Shown: piece by piece, positions 36,905-45,862 of the stretch
Position numbering within the stretch: position 1 is the first letter of the stretch
How the letters are laid out: the number at the start of each line of letters is the position of its first letter
NCBI RefSeq assembly: GCF_003351345.1
Contig: NZ_QQTO01000033.1
Location: 248,001-312,000, forward strand
Reading direction: 5' to 3'
DNA from: Allobosea caraganae
GTDB taxonomy: Bacteria; Pseudomonadota; Alphaproteobacteria; Rhizobiales; Beijerinckiaceae
Length of the DNA stretch: 64,000 bases
Position numbers and translations under genes: made by a program
The notes under the pieces: generated by a model
What the model was told of the DNA's origin: nothing
Databases searched by the model: none
What the model saw: only the letters and a program-made list of their open reading frames with translations

Positions 36905-38896
36905 CTACGCGAAGGCGCGCAGCAGGCCGACCACGTCGAGGCGCCCATTGCCGAAGCCGGCCTGCCAGCGGCCGTTATAGGAATTCAGGCTCTGGCTCAG
37001 GGCCGCCCTGATCTGGACGGCGTTGAGCTGGTCGGCGCCGCTGGCGGCGCGGTGCGCGAGAAGCAGCGCGGCTGCGCCCGTGACATGCGGCGCCGCCATG
37101 CTGGTGCCGGTCATGGCGACAAGCTCGTTCGTGGTTCCTGCTTTCGCCGCGACGATCTCGACACCCGGAGCGACGAGCTCGGGCTTGAGCCGCTCGTCCC
37201 GCGTTGGTCCCCGGGAGGAGTTCCGCGACAGCGCCAGGGGGTCGCGCGCCTCGCAGGCGCCCACGGTGATCACGGTCCGGGCCGTGCCGGGGATGCTGAG
37301 CGTCAGCTCGTCGACGCTCCCGGTGTCGAAGTGAACCGCCCGGGCCGCGTCCTCGCGCTCGACCCAGCCGTGAAGCCCGCGCTCCGAGAACACCGCCCTG
37401 CCGAGGATCTCGAGCCGCCATTCGCCGCCGATCTGGATCGCGCCTCCGGCGTTGTTGCGGACCACGATGAGGAGCTTGCTGTCGCCGTTATCCGCATGGA
37501 ATTGGGTCAGCGAGGCGTAGACCGAGAAGGCGCCGCGGCCATCATGGGCGCTGGCGGAGGGCGCGCCCCTGTCGACCGTGCAGCGCAGCCCGGTCGGAGC
37601 GACGATGGTGAAGACGAGGTCGTCGCTGGAGGGAAACCAGAACTCCAGATAGTCTTCGCGGCGCGAGGCCGCCTTCGTCGTCCAGACGACCGGAATCATT
37701 CCGCCCTGGAAGGGCCGCACGAAGGCATGCCCGCCATGGCCGAACTCGTTGCCGGCGGATTTGACGATGACGTAGCCGGGATCGCGCCCGCCGCCGGTAA
37801 AGGCATCGAAGCCGAGCTCGAGTAGCGAGGTGCCGTCATGGGCGCCGGCATTCATGCCGAGGCTGACATTGACCGCCACGGGCATCCCGGCGTCGTCGGC
37901 CATGCTTCTGATGAAGGCCAGTGCATCGATATGCGTCTTCGAATAGCCGAGGCTCTGCGGATCGCCGATATCGGCCTCGAGCTTGGGGATGACCACCACG
38001 ATGTCGGCCTCCGGAGCGACGCCGCCGGGAAACGCGACCGTCTGCGGCGCGCTGCCGGGCAGCGCGTTTGCCGGCCGGTATGAGGCCGTGAACGGGCTGC
38101 CGGCCGCGATCGAGGCGACATGGGTGCCGTGCCCCATCGAATCGCGCCCCAATCTGACGGGGGTTGCGCCAGCGGCGATGTAGCGGTCGATATCGGTCCG
38201 GGTGTGCAAGGTGCCGTAGGTCTGGTTGGCATAGAGCATCGGAGCGACCGCGCTCGGCGCCCGGCCGGTGCTGTCGCGCTGGTCCCAGACGGCGCGGATG
38301 CGGCTGCGTCCCGCACCGTCGCGAAACGCCTCGTGCAGCACGTCGATGCCGCCGTCGATCACGGCCACCATGGCGCCCGCGCCGCGCTGGTTCAGCGGCG
38401 CCGCATGCGCCAGCGGCGCTCCGATCCAGGGCATGGACTGAACGCATTCGGGCAGCCCGCCGCCGCGGCTCGCCTCGACGGAGATCACGTCCGGGTCTTC
38501 GGCAAGCGTCCTGATCGCCCGTTCGTCGGCCATCGCCGAGAGGATGCGCCCCAGCCTGGAGCCCTTCTCCAGCCCGGGGACGTCCCGGTCCCAATTGGCC
38601 TGGCGCAGCTGGATGAGGACGGGGATGCTCGGGCGCCTCCTCGTCGCCTGCATTCCCAGCACCCTGTCCGCCTCCGACATCCGGCGCTGACCGTCCGGCC
38701 CGGCGCGGACCGTGATGGTCGCCTCCGTCGCGCTATCCGCCGGCACGCCGTCCGGCAAGGTGACGCCGGCCATGGTGTTGAGGCTCTCGAGCCCGCCCGG
38801 CGCGACCTTCGCGACAAACTCCTCCTGGCCGCCCGCGGGCGACTGCTCGAGGTCCTTGAAATGCAGCGAGATGTAAGTGTCGATACCCTTGTCCAT
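36905..38896 (-). CDS. Subtilisin-like serine protease (S8), effector-type
   Basis: 663 residues without signal peptide. The S8 triad is intact: Asp181 (VAVIDGGID), His256 (GHGTHVASIAAG) and Ser599 (GTSMAAPHVTGAAAL), with an oxyanion Asn in SAGNEFGHGG. A 170-residue N-terminal region precedes the protease. An inserted beta-rich domain lies between the His and Ser motifs (about 400-530). The start at 38896 has GGGAG 6 bp upstream; an in-frame ATG at 38908 lacks a site. It lies between the unknown 349-residue protein and the trypsin-nuclease in a leftward operon. Cytosolic subtilisins of this sort are typical of bacterial conflict systems. Confidence 0.87.
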   Translation of the reverse strand: MDKGIDTYISLHFKDLEQSPAGGQEEFVAKVAPGGLESLNTMAGVTLPDGVPADSATEATITVRAGPDGQRRMSEADRVLGMQATRRRPSIPVLIQLRQANWDRDVPGLEKGSRLGRILSAMADERAIRTLAEDPDVISVEASRGGGLPECVQSMPWIGAPLAHAAPLNQRGAGAMVAVIDGGIDVLHEAFRDGAGRSRIRAVWDQRDSTGRAPSAVAPMLYANQTYGTLHTRTDIDRYIAAGATPVRLGRDSMGHGTHVASIAAGSPFTASYRPANALPGSAPQTVAFPGGVAPEADIVVVIPKLEADIGDPQSLGYSKTHIDALAFIRSMADDAGMPVAVNVSLGMNAGAHDGTSLLELGFDAFTGGGRDPGYVIVKSAGNEFGHGGHAFVRPFQGGMIPVVWTTKAASRREDYLEFWFPSSDDLVFTIVAPTGLRCTVDRGAPSASAHDGRGAFSVYASLTQFHADNGDSKLLIVVRNNAGGAIQIGGEWRLEILGRAVFSERGLHGWVEREDAARAVHFDTGSVDELTLSIPGTARTVITVGACEARDPLALSRNSSRGPTRDERLKPELVAPGVEIVAAKAGTTNELVAMTGTSMAAPHVTGAAALLLAHRAASGADQLNAVQIRAALSQSLNSYNGRWQAGFGNGRLDVVGLLRAFA

Positions 38897-38974
38897 GCTC
38901 ACTCCCATTGATCCGAAGAGCAGCCGCGCAAGACGCGGGACGGCACCTGGCGCACTGTCACATTTTCCGGGTGA

Positions 38975-40024
38975 TCATTTGCCCGGCGGCTTCAGCGTCA
39001 GGTTGGAGATGTTCTTGGCGACCGCCACGAGCCGCTTCTCGAGTTCCTTGCGCTCCGGCGAGCCTTCCTCCGCTGCGGCGATCTCGGCTTGTAGCCCGAC
39101 GGCCTGGTCGCGGTATTTCAGGTCCGAAACCAGCCTCATGCCCTCGACGAAGCTCTCGATGACGGCCTGCTGGTTGTCCTTCATCTGGAAGAACCGCTGC
39201 AAGATCTCCGCGCTGGCGACGGTTGGCGCAAACTTCTCCAGCCTCTTGTCGGCGGCGCCGTCGAGGCTGATGACGATATAGGGCTCGGCGCCGTCATAGG
39301 GCCGCCGGCTGGCGCGGTCGATCAGCCCCTTGCCGTCGACATAGTCGTACCGATCCGCCTGCAGCAGCCCCTTGGACAGCACGCGGAAATCCGCCCTGGC
39401 CGGCTCCGCTCCGGGCAGGTTGAAGTTGAGCGGCTCCGTGACCGAGAAGACCGGCTTGTCCAGCAGCGAATGGCCGAGATCGCCGCCGATCTTGACGAGC
39501 TGGCCGGCGCCAAGAAGATAGCCGGCATAAGGCATCAGGATCGGCAGCCCGGCGAGCGACGAGAAGGCCGAGGCGACGGAGGCGACGAAGGCCGCGGGGA
39601 AGGTCGCGACGGCGAGTTCGACCGTCAGGGTGATCGACTTGGCCAGAACCGCCGGGGAATAGGTCACCAGCGTCGTCCCCTCGCTGAACGCGCTCGGCCC
39701 GTGCAGATGCGCGCCGGCCTTCTGGTTCTTGGCGATAAGGTTCAGTGCCCGCGCACTGGCCGCGAACACGTCGAAATCCTTGACGCCCGAGACGACGGCG
39801 ACATCGCCGTCTCCGCCCGAGAAGAAGCCGCTTTCGGGAAAGCAGCCGGTATAGACGTGGCGGATCATCACCGTCAGCGGCAGCCCAAACCCGATCGGGT
39901 TGAAAGGCGTCTTGGTTTCCGTTTCGGCATCGAGCCCGCCCAGGCTCTCGGCGATGTCCTGGCCATGCGCCTGGAAATCCGCCTCGGACACGACCTTATC
40001 CCGCACAATCCGGTAGACAGCCAT
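38975..40024 (-). CDS. Unrecognised protein with central hydrophobic region
   Basis: 349 residues, no family recognised. GGAGG lies 6 bp before the start at 40024. The N-terminal 130 residues are mixed alpha/beta. Residues about 138-185 form a long hydrophobic, Ala/Gly-rich stretch (TVELAVATFPAAFVASVASA) that could be one or two membrane helices. The C-terminus (about 290-340) is charged, helical and probably coiled coil (QAEIAAAEEGSPERKELEKR). It is first in the leftward operon with the subtilisin and trypsin-nuclease, 78 bp away. A membrane-targeting sensor or pore-like effector is possible but unproven. Confidence 0.6.
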   Translation of the reverse strand: MAVYRIVRDKVVSEADFQAHGQDIAESLGGLDAETETKTPFNPIGFGLPLTVMIRHVYTGCFPESGFFSGGDGDVAVVSGVKDFDVFAASARALNLIAKNQKAGAHLHGPSAFSEGTTLVTYSPAVLAKSITLTVELAVATFPAAFVASVASAFSSLAGLPILMPYAGYLLGAGQLVKIGGDLGHSLLDKPVFSVTEPLNFNLPGAEPARADFRVLSKGLLQADRYDYVDGKGLIDRASRRPYDGAEPYIVISLDGAADKRLEKFAPTVASAEILQRFFQMKDNQQAVIESFVEGMRLVSDLKYRDQAVGLQAEIAAAEEGSPERKELEKRLVAVAKNISNLTLKPPGK

Positions 40025-40368
40025 CGGAGCCTCCGCGCAATTCCGTGCAACTCAGATCAGCAGGTGTCGCCAGGTTCTTAGCGCGTCATCACTTCGCGAT
40101 ACCCGACTATCCGCCGCGCCTCTGTGACCAACCGCACTCAACCTGTCGTAGATGTCATTAAAACATTAAATTCGACCGCTTACTCTGGGGTCGTTGCTGT
40201 TGACATTTATGTCGTTCATGCAACAAAGTTCGATAGAACTATTGCTCTGTAAAATTTCCGCTGAAGCACAAGTAAAAAATCTAAGTGATTTTACCGCAGC
40301 GTCAACGGCTTTTTTCGACCGACGCAACCGAAGGTTGACCTGCCCCGGCGACGTAAGGAGCATGTCCG
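40025..40368. promoter_or_regulatory. AT-rich divergent promoter region of the protease-nuclease locus
   Basis: This 344-bp spacer is clearly AT-richer than the flanking genes. It contains TTGACA (40200-40205, rightward -35-like) overlapping a GACAT-TT-ATGTC inverted repeat (40202-40213), poly-A/T stretches near 40157-40170 and 40270-40280, and a T6 run at 40311. No clear -10 is placed at ideal spacing. It should drive both gene sets and may carry the operator of an unlinked regulator. Confidence 0.4.
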
Positions 40369-42372
40369 ATGCCTGAATCGTCCAGCCCATCACCCTTGGT
40401 CGAGCGCCTGCTCCGCGGCGTCCGCGACGCCGACATCGCGGAATCGCTGTCCTATCGCGAGCCCGGCGCGGCAGCGCTCGCGGATCAGCCGGCTCCGGAT
40501 GGGGTCGGCACGGAAGCGACGCCCGTCCCCGCGGATCCCCGCGCCTCGATTTCTCAAGCTGGCTACGATTTTGTGGTGCGCTGGGAAACCGGCGGCAAGG
40601 CCTATTACGAGAGCGTCATCCGCGGCCGCCCCGTCTGGCCGGGATATTCTTCCGGCATCACGATCGGCTGCGGCTTCGATCTCGGCTATCACACGCCCGC
40701 AGAGTTCTCCCAGCAATGGCAGAGCCGGCTGCCGGCGACCGAGTTCCAGCGCCTGGCGCAGACCATCGGCTTCAAGACCGTCGCGCCGAACCGCGACGCC
40801 AAGGTGGTCAAGGCCAGGCAGCTGGTCGCGAGCCTGAGCGACATCACCGTGTCGTGGGCCGTCGCGATCGAGCAATTCGACAAAGCCAAGCTGCCCCGCC
40901 TGATCCGGCAGCTGTTCTCGGCCCTCGACAATCTCGACCGGCTGCATCCGCACTCCCGCAGCGCCTTGCTCAGCCTCGTGTTCAACCGGGGTCCGGCCTT
41001 CACCGCGTCTGATGATCGCTATCGCGAGATGCGCGCCATCGCCAAGCTGATGCGACAGGGCGACGCCGTCTCCTTCCGGCGGATTCCGGTGGAGCTGCGC
41101 GCGATGAAGCGCATCTGGGGCGAGCAGTCGAGCCTGGCGGAGCGGCGTGAGGGCGAGGCCCAGCTCTTCCTGGCGGGGCTGGAGGAGCAGCGCCTGCTGG
41201 AGAGCCTGACGGCGCCCGTCGAGACCGAGGCGGCAGAGATGGAGCTGCCGGGACGCGCCGGCGAACTCCTCGACGACCTCGCCATCGAGCAAAGCGACGA
41301 TGCCGACGAGGCGCTGCTGCTCGAGGGCGCCGGCGAGGCGGGGCTCGAGGCGGCCGTGACGATCGGGGCGGTGCGCTGGAATCCCGATGACCGCGACCAG
41401 CCCGACTACGCTCATCTCGACCTGGCGGCGGCAGGCTCGGCCTTCACGGTGATGGGCGAGGACATCGACGCCTTGATCGAGGCCAACGCGTTCAAGCCAC
41501 TGCAGGAGCCGATCGTGCTCGCCATTCGCGGGGCTGCGCTGGCAAGCGGCGATCGGGAGAACGTCGCCAGCCTCGACCTGATCGACCAGCGGCCGGACCA
41601 TCGCGAGTTTCGCTGCGTGATCGGCGTCTTCCACCCGAGCACGCGGCGCTTCTCGGCCTATCGCGCCTCGACAGTGCCGAACGCTCAATACGTCCTGAAC
41701 TGCTTCGACCAGGCTCGGGCCGGCACGCCGCTCAGCGGGCTGACCGGCAACATCCTGCCGACCGGCTGCTACACCTTCACCGTCGGAACCCACAAGAAGA
41801 ACAAGCCGGGCGAAATCCCCGGCGTGCTGCGCCTTTCGACGACCGCGACGGGAGCATCGGCCGTCGTGGTCCAGCGCTCGCTGTCCGACGTCGTCTATGA
41901 TCGCAGCGACGTGTTCGTGGTCGCGACGCCCGGGGACAACATCCATCCAGGCATCCTGAACGTCGGCTTCTCCTCGGCGGGCTGCCTGACGCTGCCGGGC
42001 CGCTTCACCGGCGGGCAGCATGTCGGCGTCTGGCAGCGGTTCCGCAAGGCGGCGGGGATTGATGGCGCACCCGATGGCGAGCAGCGCTCGGCGCTGCTGC
42101 TGACCGGCCTCGACTTCGCCAATGCGGCGCGGCTGAGGGCGGGCAGCCTCGGCAAGCCGAGCCTGCGCCGCCTTCGCCACGGATCGCAGGGCGAGCGCGT
42201 CAAGGCGCTGCAGCGGGCGCTCGGGCTTCAGCCCGACGCTCGGGGCATTTTCGGCCCGCTGACGCGCAAGGCCCTGTGCGAACGGCAGGCCGAGGTGCTG
42301 GGCGGGGCCGACGGCATCTACTCGCCGGAGATGGACGCACGCCTCGGCTTCACCGTCTATGCCGGCGCCTGA
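40369..42372 (+). CDS. Lysozyme-like, SxGC-motif and peptidoglycan-binding multidomain protein
   Basis: 667 residues, start at 40369 with AAGGAG 8 bp upstream, no signal peptide. Residues about 60-235 resemble phage-type/pesticin-type muramidases (VVRWETGGKAYYESV with the early Glu, SGITIGCGFDLGYHT, SALLSLVFNRGPAF). A middle domain (about 370-570) has a conserved-looking SSAGCLTLPG that recalls the S-x-G-C nucleophile of L,D-transpeptidase-type enzymes. The C-terminus (about 600-660) is a PG_binding_1 repeat (LRHGSQGERVKALQRALGL, FGPLTRKAL). It is the first rightward gene of the locus. A cell-wall-lytic effector is the natural reading; the middle domain call is tentative. Confidence 0.68.
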   Translation: MPESSSPSPLVERLLRGVRDADIAESLSYREPGAAALADQPAPDGVGTEATPVPADPRASISQAGYDFVVRWETGGKAYYESVIRGRPVWPGYSSGITIGCGFDLGYHTPAEFSQQWQSRLPATEFQRLAQTIGFKTVAPNRDAKVVKARQLVASLSDITVSWAVAIEQFDKAKLPRLIRQLFSALDNLDRLHPHSRSALLSLVFNRGPAFTASDDRYREMRAIAKLMRQGDAVSFRRIPVELRAMKRIWGEQSSLAERREGEAQLFLAGLEEQRLLESLTAPVETEAAEMELPGRAGELLDDLAIEQSDDADEALLLEGAGEAGLEAAVTIGAVRWNPDDRDQPDYAHLDLAAAGSAFTVMGEDIDALIEANAFKPLQEPIVLAIRGAALASGDRENVASLDLIDQRPDHREFRCVIGVFHPSTRRFSAYRASTVPNAQYVLNCFDQARAGTPLSGLTGNILPTGCYTFTVGTHKKNKPGEIPGVLRLSTTATGASAVVVQRSLSDVVYDRSDVFVVATPGDNIHPGILNVGFSSAGCLTLPGRFTGGQHVGVWQRFRKAAGIDGAPDGEQRSALLLTGLDFANAARLRAGSLGKPSLRRLRHGSQGERVKALQRALGLQPDARGIFGPLTRKALCERQAEVLGGADGIYSPEMDARLGFTVYAGA

Positions 42373-42398
42373 TCGCAGCGCCGGGCGAGGGGATGTCC

Positions 42399-43991
42399 AT
42401 GCCGAACTCAGTCGAGAACCTCGTAGCGGCGGCGGTGGCGCCACGCAGGTCGGGCGATCTGCCGGCCCGCTTCGCATTGTTCCCGTCGTCGCCCGAAGCG
42501 GCGGCCCCGGCTCTCGCGGCCCTGCAGCGCGATCTCGCTGCGTTGGGTGCGCAGGTCGAGCAGCGCAACGCGGCCGGCGAGGCCCTGCTGGTGCTGCCTG
42601 AGCATCGGCTCGCCGACGCGCCGGCGGCCTTCGCCGCAGCGGATGCCATCGTCGACGGCTACGGCTTCGCCGTCGTCGAGCCCGAGATCATTCACGCCGT
42701 GATGCCGGTCCAGCGCCTCGGGCCGGAGGGCCCGGCCGATGCCGAGAGCGCCGACCTGCTGCCCGGCTGCTGGGTCGGCGAGGAGGGCGAGCTCAAGTCC
42801 CGCAAGCGCTGGGCGCTCGAGGCGATCACGATACCGGCCGCCTGGGCCCTGGCGAAGGCCGGGAACCGGCCGGCCCAGGGACAGGGTATCATCATCGCGC
42901 AGCCCGATACCGGCGTGACCGGTCACGCCGAGCTCATCGGCATCCGGATCGTAAAGCCGCTGAACCTCCTCGGCGACGGCAAGACCCCGACCGACCCGAC
43001 CGATCCGCTGTTGCCGGAAGGCAATCCCGCCCATGGCACCGCCACGGCGAGCGTCGCGGTGAGCCCGGAATCGCTCGACGTCTCCGGCACTGCGCCAGCC
43101 GCAAGCCTCATGCCGATCCGGGCGATCCAGAGCGTGGTGCGGCTGTCGCAGGTCACGACGGCCCAGGCGATCGACCATGCCGTCGCCAACGGCGCCCATG
43201 TCATCACGATGTCGCTCGGCGGGATCGCCTCGTTCTCGTTGTGGCGGGCGCTCGGGCGCGCCGTCGCGGCCGATGTCATCGTGCTCGCGGCGGCCGGGAA
43301 CTGCGTCTCCGAGGTGGTCTGGCCGGCGCGCTACGAGGATTGCATCGCGGTGGCGGGGATCGACGCCCATGACCGGGCCTGGCCGGGCACCTGCCGCGGA
43401 TCGGCGGTCGACATCTCCGCTCCGGCCCAGAACGTCTATCGCGCGGCGGCCCAGACCGGCGATGCCGGCCAGGGGCAGGGCACGAGCTTCGCCGTCGCGC
43501 TGACGGCCGGCGTCGCCGCCTGCTGGCTCGCCTATCACGGCCGCGCGACGGCGGTCGGCGAGGCTCGCAAGCGCGGCGAGACGGTGCAGGCCATGTTCCG
43601 GCGGCTGCTGCGCATGACGGCGCGTGTACCCGCCGGTTGGGATTCGCACGGGATGGGCGCCGGCATCATCGATGCCGAAGCGCTGCTGAAGGCCTCATTC
43701 GACGACGGCCTGGGCGAGGGGGCGGAGGAAACGGCGGTCGCGGCGGCGGTTCCATCCCGCGGCGCCTCGGTTCGCGACCTAGCCGCCAGCGTGCTGGGGC
43801 CGGCGGCGTCGGCGCTGCCGGTCGACTGGTCGCGCCGCGACGCCGAGGTCAGCCTCGCCCTGCTGACGGCGACGCAGCCCGGCACCGAGAGCGAGGCCTC
43901 GGACGCATCTGCGGCCGCGGCCGAACGCCTGCAGCGCAGGGTCGGCGGGCGGGACATCCTGATGCCGCATGCCATGTCGATCAGCAAATAG
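42399..43991 (+). CDS. Second subtilisin-like serine protease (S8)
   Basis: 530 residues, no signal peptide. Triad: Asp about 170 (QPDTGVTGH), His about 212 (PAHGTATASVAV) and Ser about 366 (GQGTSFAVALTAG), with Asn in LAAAGNCVSE. A 150-residue N-terminal part resembles an I9-type prodomain or recognition domain. The Ala-rich C-terminus includes AAAAERLQRRVGGRD. An ATG at 42393 lies six bases upstream in frame, but GAGGGG spacing favours 42399. It differs from the 36.9-kb subtilisin in lacking the large insert, so the two are probably distinct effectors rather than duplicates. The trypsin gene follows after 9 bp. Confidence 0.86.
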   Translation: MPNSVENLVAAAVAPRRSGDLPARFALFPSSPEAAAPALAALQRDLAALGAQVEQRNAAGEALLVLPEHRLADAPAAFAAADAIVDGYGFAVVEPEIIHAVMPVQRLGPEGPADAESADLLPGCWVGEEGELKSRKRWALEAITIPAAWALAKAGNRPAQGQGIIIAQPDTGVTGHAELIGIRIVKPLNLLGDGKTPTDPTDPLLPEGNPAHGTATASVAVSPESLDVSGTAPAASLMPIRAIQSVVRLSQVTTAQAIDHAVANGAHVITMSLGGIASFSLWRALGRAVAADVIVLAAAGNCVSEVVWPARYEDCIAVAGIDAHDRAWPGTCRGSAVDISAPAQNVYRAAAQTGDAGQGQGTSFAVALTAGVAACWLAYHGRATAVGEARKRGETVQAMFRRLLRMTARVPAGWDSHGMGAGIIDAEALLKASFDDGLGEGAEETAVAAAVPSRGASVRDLAASVLGPAASALPVDWSRRDAEVSLALLTATQPGTESEASDASAAAAERLQRRVGGRDILMPHAMSISK

Positions 43992-44000
43992 GGGGTTGCG

Positions 44001-44891
44001 ATGAAGCTGGAATCGATAACCAAGCCCGACACCGAATCCGATATACCGCTGCCTAAGGCGGTCGAAACGCTGGTAACGCAGGCTCCAGTGGAACCGACAC
44101 CGCTGCCGGATACGGTGAAACGGCGCGTCGTTGTCGGCAAGAGCTCGACCCCGATCGAGTTGCCGGCAGATACCGGTCTGGAAGCAGTGCTGGGGGCCGA
44201 CGAGCGCACCCGGATCGTGTCGACGGAGCTCTATCCGTGGAAGCTGATCTGCGCGCTCGACATCGAAGCGCCCTGGGGCCGCGCGATCGGCACCGGCTGG
44301 TTGGTCGGGCCGCGCACGCTGATCACGGCCGGGCATTGCGTCTACGACCGCAAGCAGCTCGGCGGCTGGGCCCACAAGATCACGGTTACCTCGGGCCGCG
44401 ACCGCGAGCGCGCGCCCTTCGGCTCCAAGGTCTCGGCGCGCTTCTCGACCCTGTCGCCATGGCTGGAGCGGCAGGACGCCGATTTCGACATCGCGGCGAT
44501 CCATCTCGAACAGGCCTTCTTCACTGATCAGGAGGTCTTCCGCGTCGGCTCCTTCACTGACGCCGAGCTGACCGATTTTCTGGTCAATGTCAGCGGCTAC
44601 CCGGCCAGCCCCGGCAACGGCATGGAGCTCTACTGGGCGAAGAACCGGATCAAGGCGGTGACGCCTCGGCGCATCTTCTACGACGTCGATACGTCGGGCG
44701 GCCAGAGCGGTGGTCCGTCTTATATTTTCCCGGACGAGAACGCGCATCCGATCGTCGTCGGCATTCACGCCTACGGCCTCGGCGGCACGCCGGCGAGCAT
44801 CGGCTTGCGGGTGAATTCGGCTCCACGCATCATCCCGGAGGTGGTCGAGAAAATCCAGGAGTGGATCGCGGCGGACGCCGCGACCGGCTGA
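44001..44891 (+). CDS. Trypsin/V8-like serine protease
   Basis: 296 residues, no signal peptide. Triad: His in LITAGHCVYD (about 112), Asp in DADFDIAAIHL (about 164), Ser in TSGGQSGGPSYIF (about 236). The N-terminal 75 residues are Pro/Thr/Val-rich and unstructured, perhaps a tether. Similarity is to glutamyl-endopeptidase (V8) type enzymes, which are usually secreted; here the lack of a signal and the locus suggest a cytosolic effector. It sits between the second subtilisin and a small beta-sandwich gene. Confidence 0.86.
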   Translation: MKLESITKPDTESDIPLPKAVETLVTQAPVEPTPLPDTVKRRVVVGKSSTPIELPADTGLEAVLGADERTRIVSTELYPWKLICALDIEAPWGRAIGTGWLVGPRTLITAGHCVYDRKQLGGWAHKITVTSGRDRERAPFGSKVSARFSTLSPWLERQDADFDIAAIHLEQAFFTDQEVFRVGSFTDAELTDFLVNVSGYPASPGNGMELYWAKNRIKAVTPRRIFYDVDTSGGQSGGPSYIFPDENAHPIVVGIHAYGLGGTPASIGLRVNSAPRIIPEVVEKIQEWIAADAATG

Positions 44892-44907
44892 ACGCCATGA
44901 GCCGCAT

Positions 44908-45171
44908 GTGAGCGATGCCGAGCCTGTCCTGCACCGCGGACGCGTCACGACACCCGATGGTGCCGGTGCTAGTGCGGCGCTCGTCTTCGTCGCCAGCGGC
45001 ACGGCATCGACGCCGGAGATCGCGATCCGGTGCGACGCAGACGGCTGGTTTCGCCTGGCACTGCCGCCCGGGCGTTTCGTCATCGAGGCGCGCGCGCCCG
45101 ATGGGCGGACCGGCAAGGTGGAGGTGACGACAGGAGCGGTCGCCCAGGAGTTGGCGGTCGCCGTGGACTAG
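44908..45171 (+). CDS. Small carboxypeptidase-regulatory-like (transthyretin-type) domain protein
   Basis: 87 residues starting at GTG 44908 (nearby ATGs at 44897 and 44906 run into an immediate stop). The sequence RGRVTTPDGAGASAALVFV and FRLALPPGRFVIEARAPDGR matches the CarboxypepD_reg-like beta-sandwich pattern. There is no catalytic motif. Gene density and frame support it as real, and composition matches the neighbours. A binding or adaptor module for the adjacent proteases is plausible. Confidence 0.6.
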   Translation: MSDAEPVLHRGRVTTPDGAGASAALVFVASGTASTPEIAIRCDADGWFRLALPPGRFVIEARAPDGRTGKVEVTTGAVAQELAVAVD

Positions 45172-45221
45172 AGCCGTGGCAAACGAACGGAAGACCTCAA
45201 ACGCAACCAGGGAGGACGCAG

Positions 45222-45845
45222 ATGAGCGACCAAGAAGCGGCGAAACTGAACGCGGAAGCAGCCCCGCATCCCCGAGACGAGATTCCGGCGAGCGAACTCG
45301 CCCGGGCGATCGGCCCGGAGGCCGATGCCGACCTGCATGGCGACCCGGACGATCCGGACCCGACGCCATCGGCGACCGAAGCTTCGACGATGACGGCGTG
45401 GCGCGTCGCCAAGGCCTTGCTCGCGCTGCGGATTCAGGTGGATGCGCTGGCGCCGCGCCGCAACAAGGCCAGCGATGGCACGATCGGCGATCGCAGGCAC
45501 GAGTCGAGCGCCTCCGACCATAACCCCTGGGTCAGGGACGGCGCGACCGGCGTGGTGACCGCCATGGACATCACCCACAGCCCGGACCTCGGCTGCGACG
45601 CCGGAACGCTGGCGGCCGCATTCCGCGAGCAGCGCGATCCGCGCATAAAATACATCATCTGGAACCGCCGGATCGCGAACTCATCCGCCGTCGGCGGCGC
45701 TCCGGCCTGGGGCTGGCGCCGCTATACCGGCGCCAACCCGCACGACCACCACATCCATATTTCGGTCAAGCCGGAGCCGGCAAGCTATGATAGCCAGACA
45801 GCCTGGGCCCTGCCGGCGTCTCTCAAGACCGTTCCGGTGAGCTGA
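45222..45845 (+). CDS. M15/hedgehog-like zinc peptidase domain protein
   Basis: 207 residues, start at 45222 with GGAGG 6 bp upstream. The first 60 residues are acidic and low complexity. The rest carries the zinc-site pattern of D-Ala-D-Ala carboxypeptidase/endolysin-type proteins: His in SASDHNPWVRD (about 99), Asp in TAMDITHSPD (about 115) and His in PHDHHIHISV (about 176-180). Such domains cut peptidoglycan peptides in phage endolysins. It has no signal peptide and may be a cell-wall or peptide-cleaving effector of the locus. Confidence 0.72.
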   Translation: MSDQEAAKLNAEAAPHPRDEIPASELARAIGPEADADLHGDPDDPDPTPSATEASTMTAWRVAKALLALRIQVDALAPRRNKASDGTIGDRRHESSASDHNPWVRDGATGVVTAMDITHSPDLGCDAGTLAAAFREQRDPRIKYIIWNRRIANSSAVGGAPAWGWRRYTGANPHDHHIHISVKPEPASYDSQTAWALPASLKTVPVS

Positions 45846-45862
45846 GCGGCGGGCCGGCGCTC

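Noticed and set aside
40194-40376. A 60-codon rightward open frame in the AT-rich spacer
   Set aside because: No ribosome-binding site, no recognisable motif and it overlaps the well-supported start at 40369; more likely promoter DNA.
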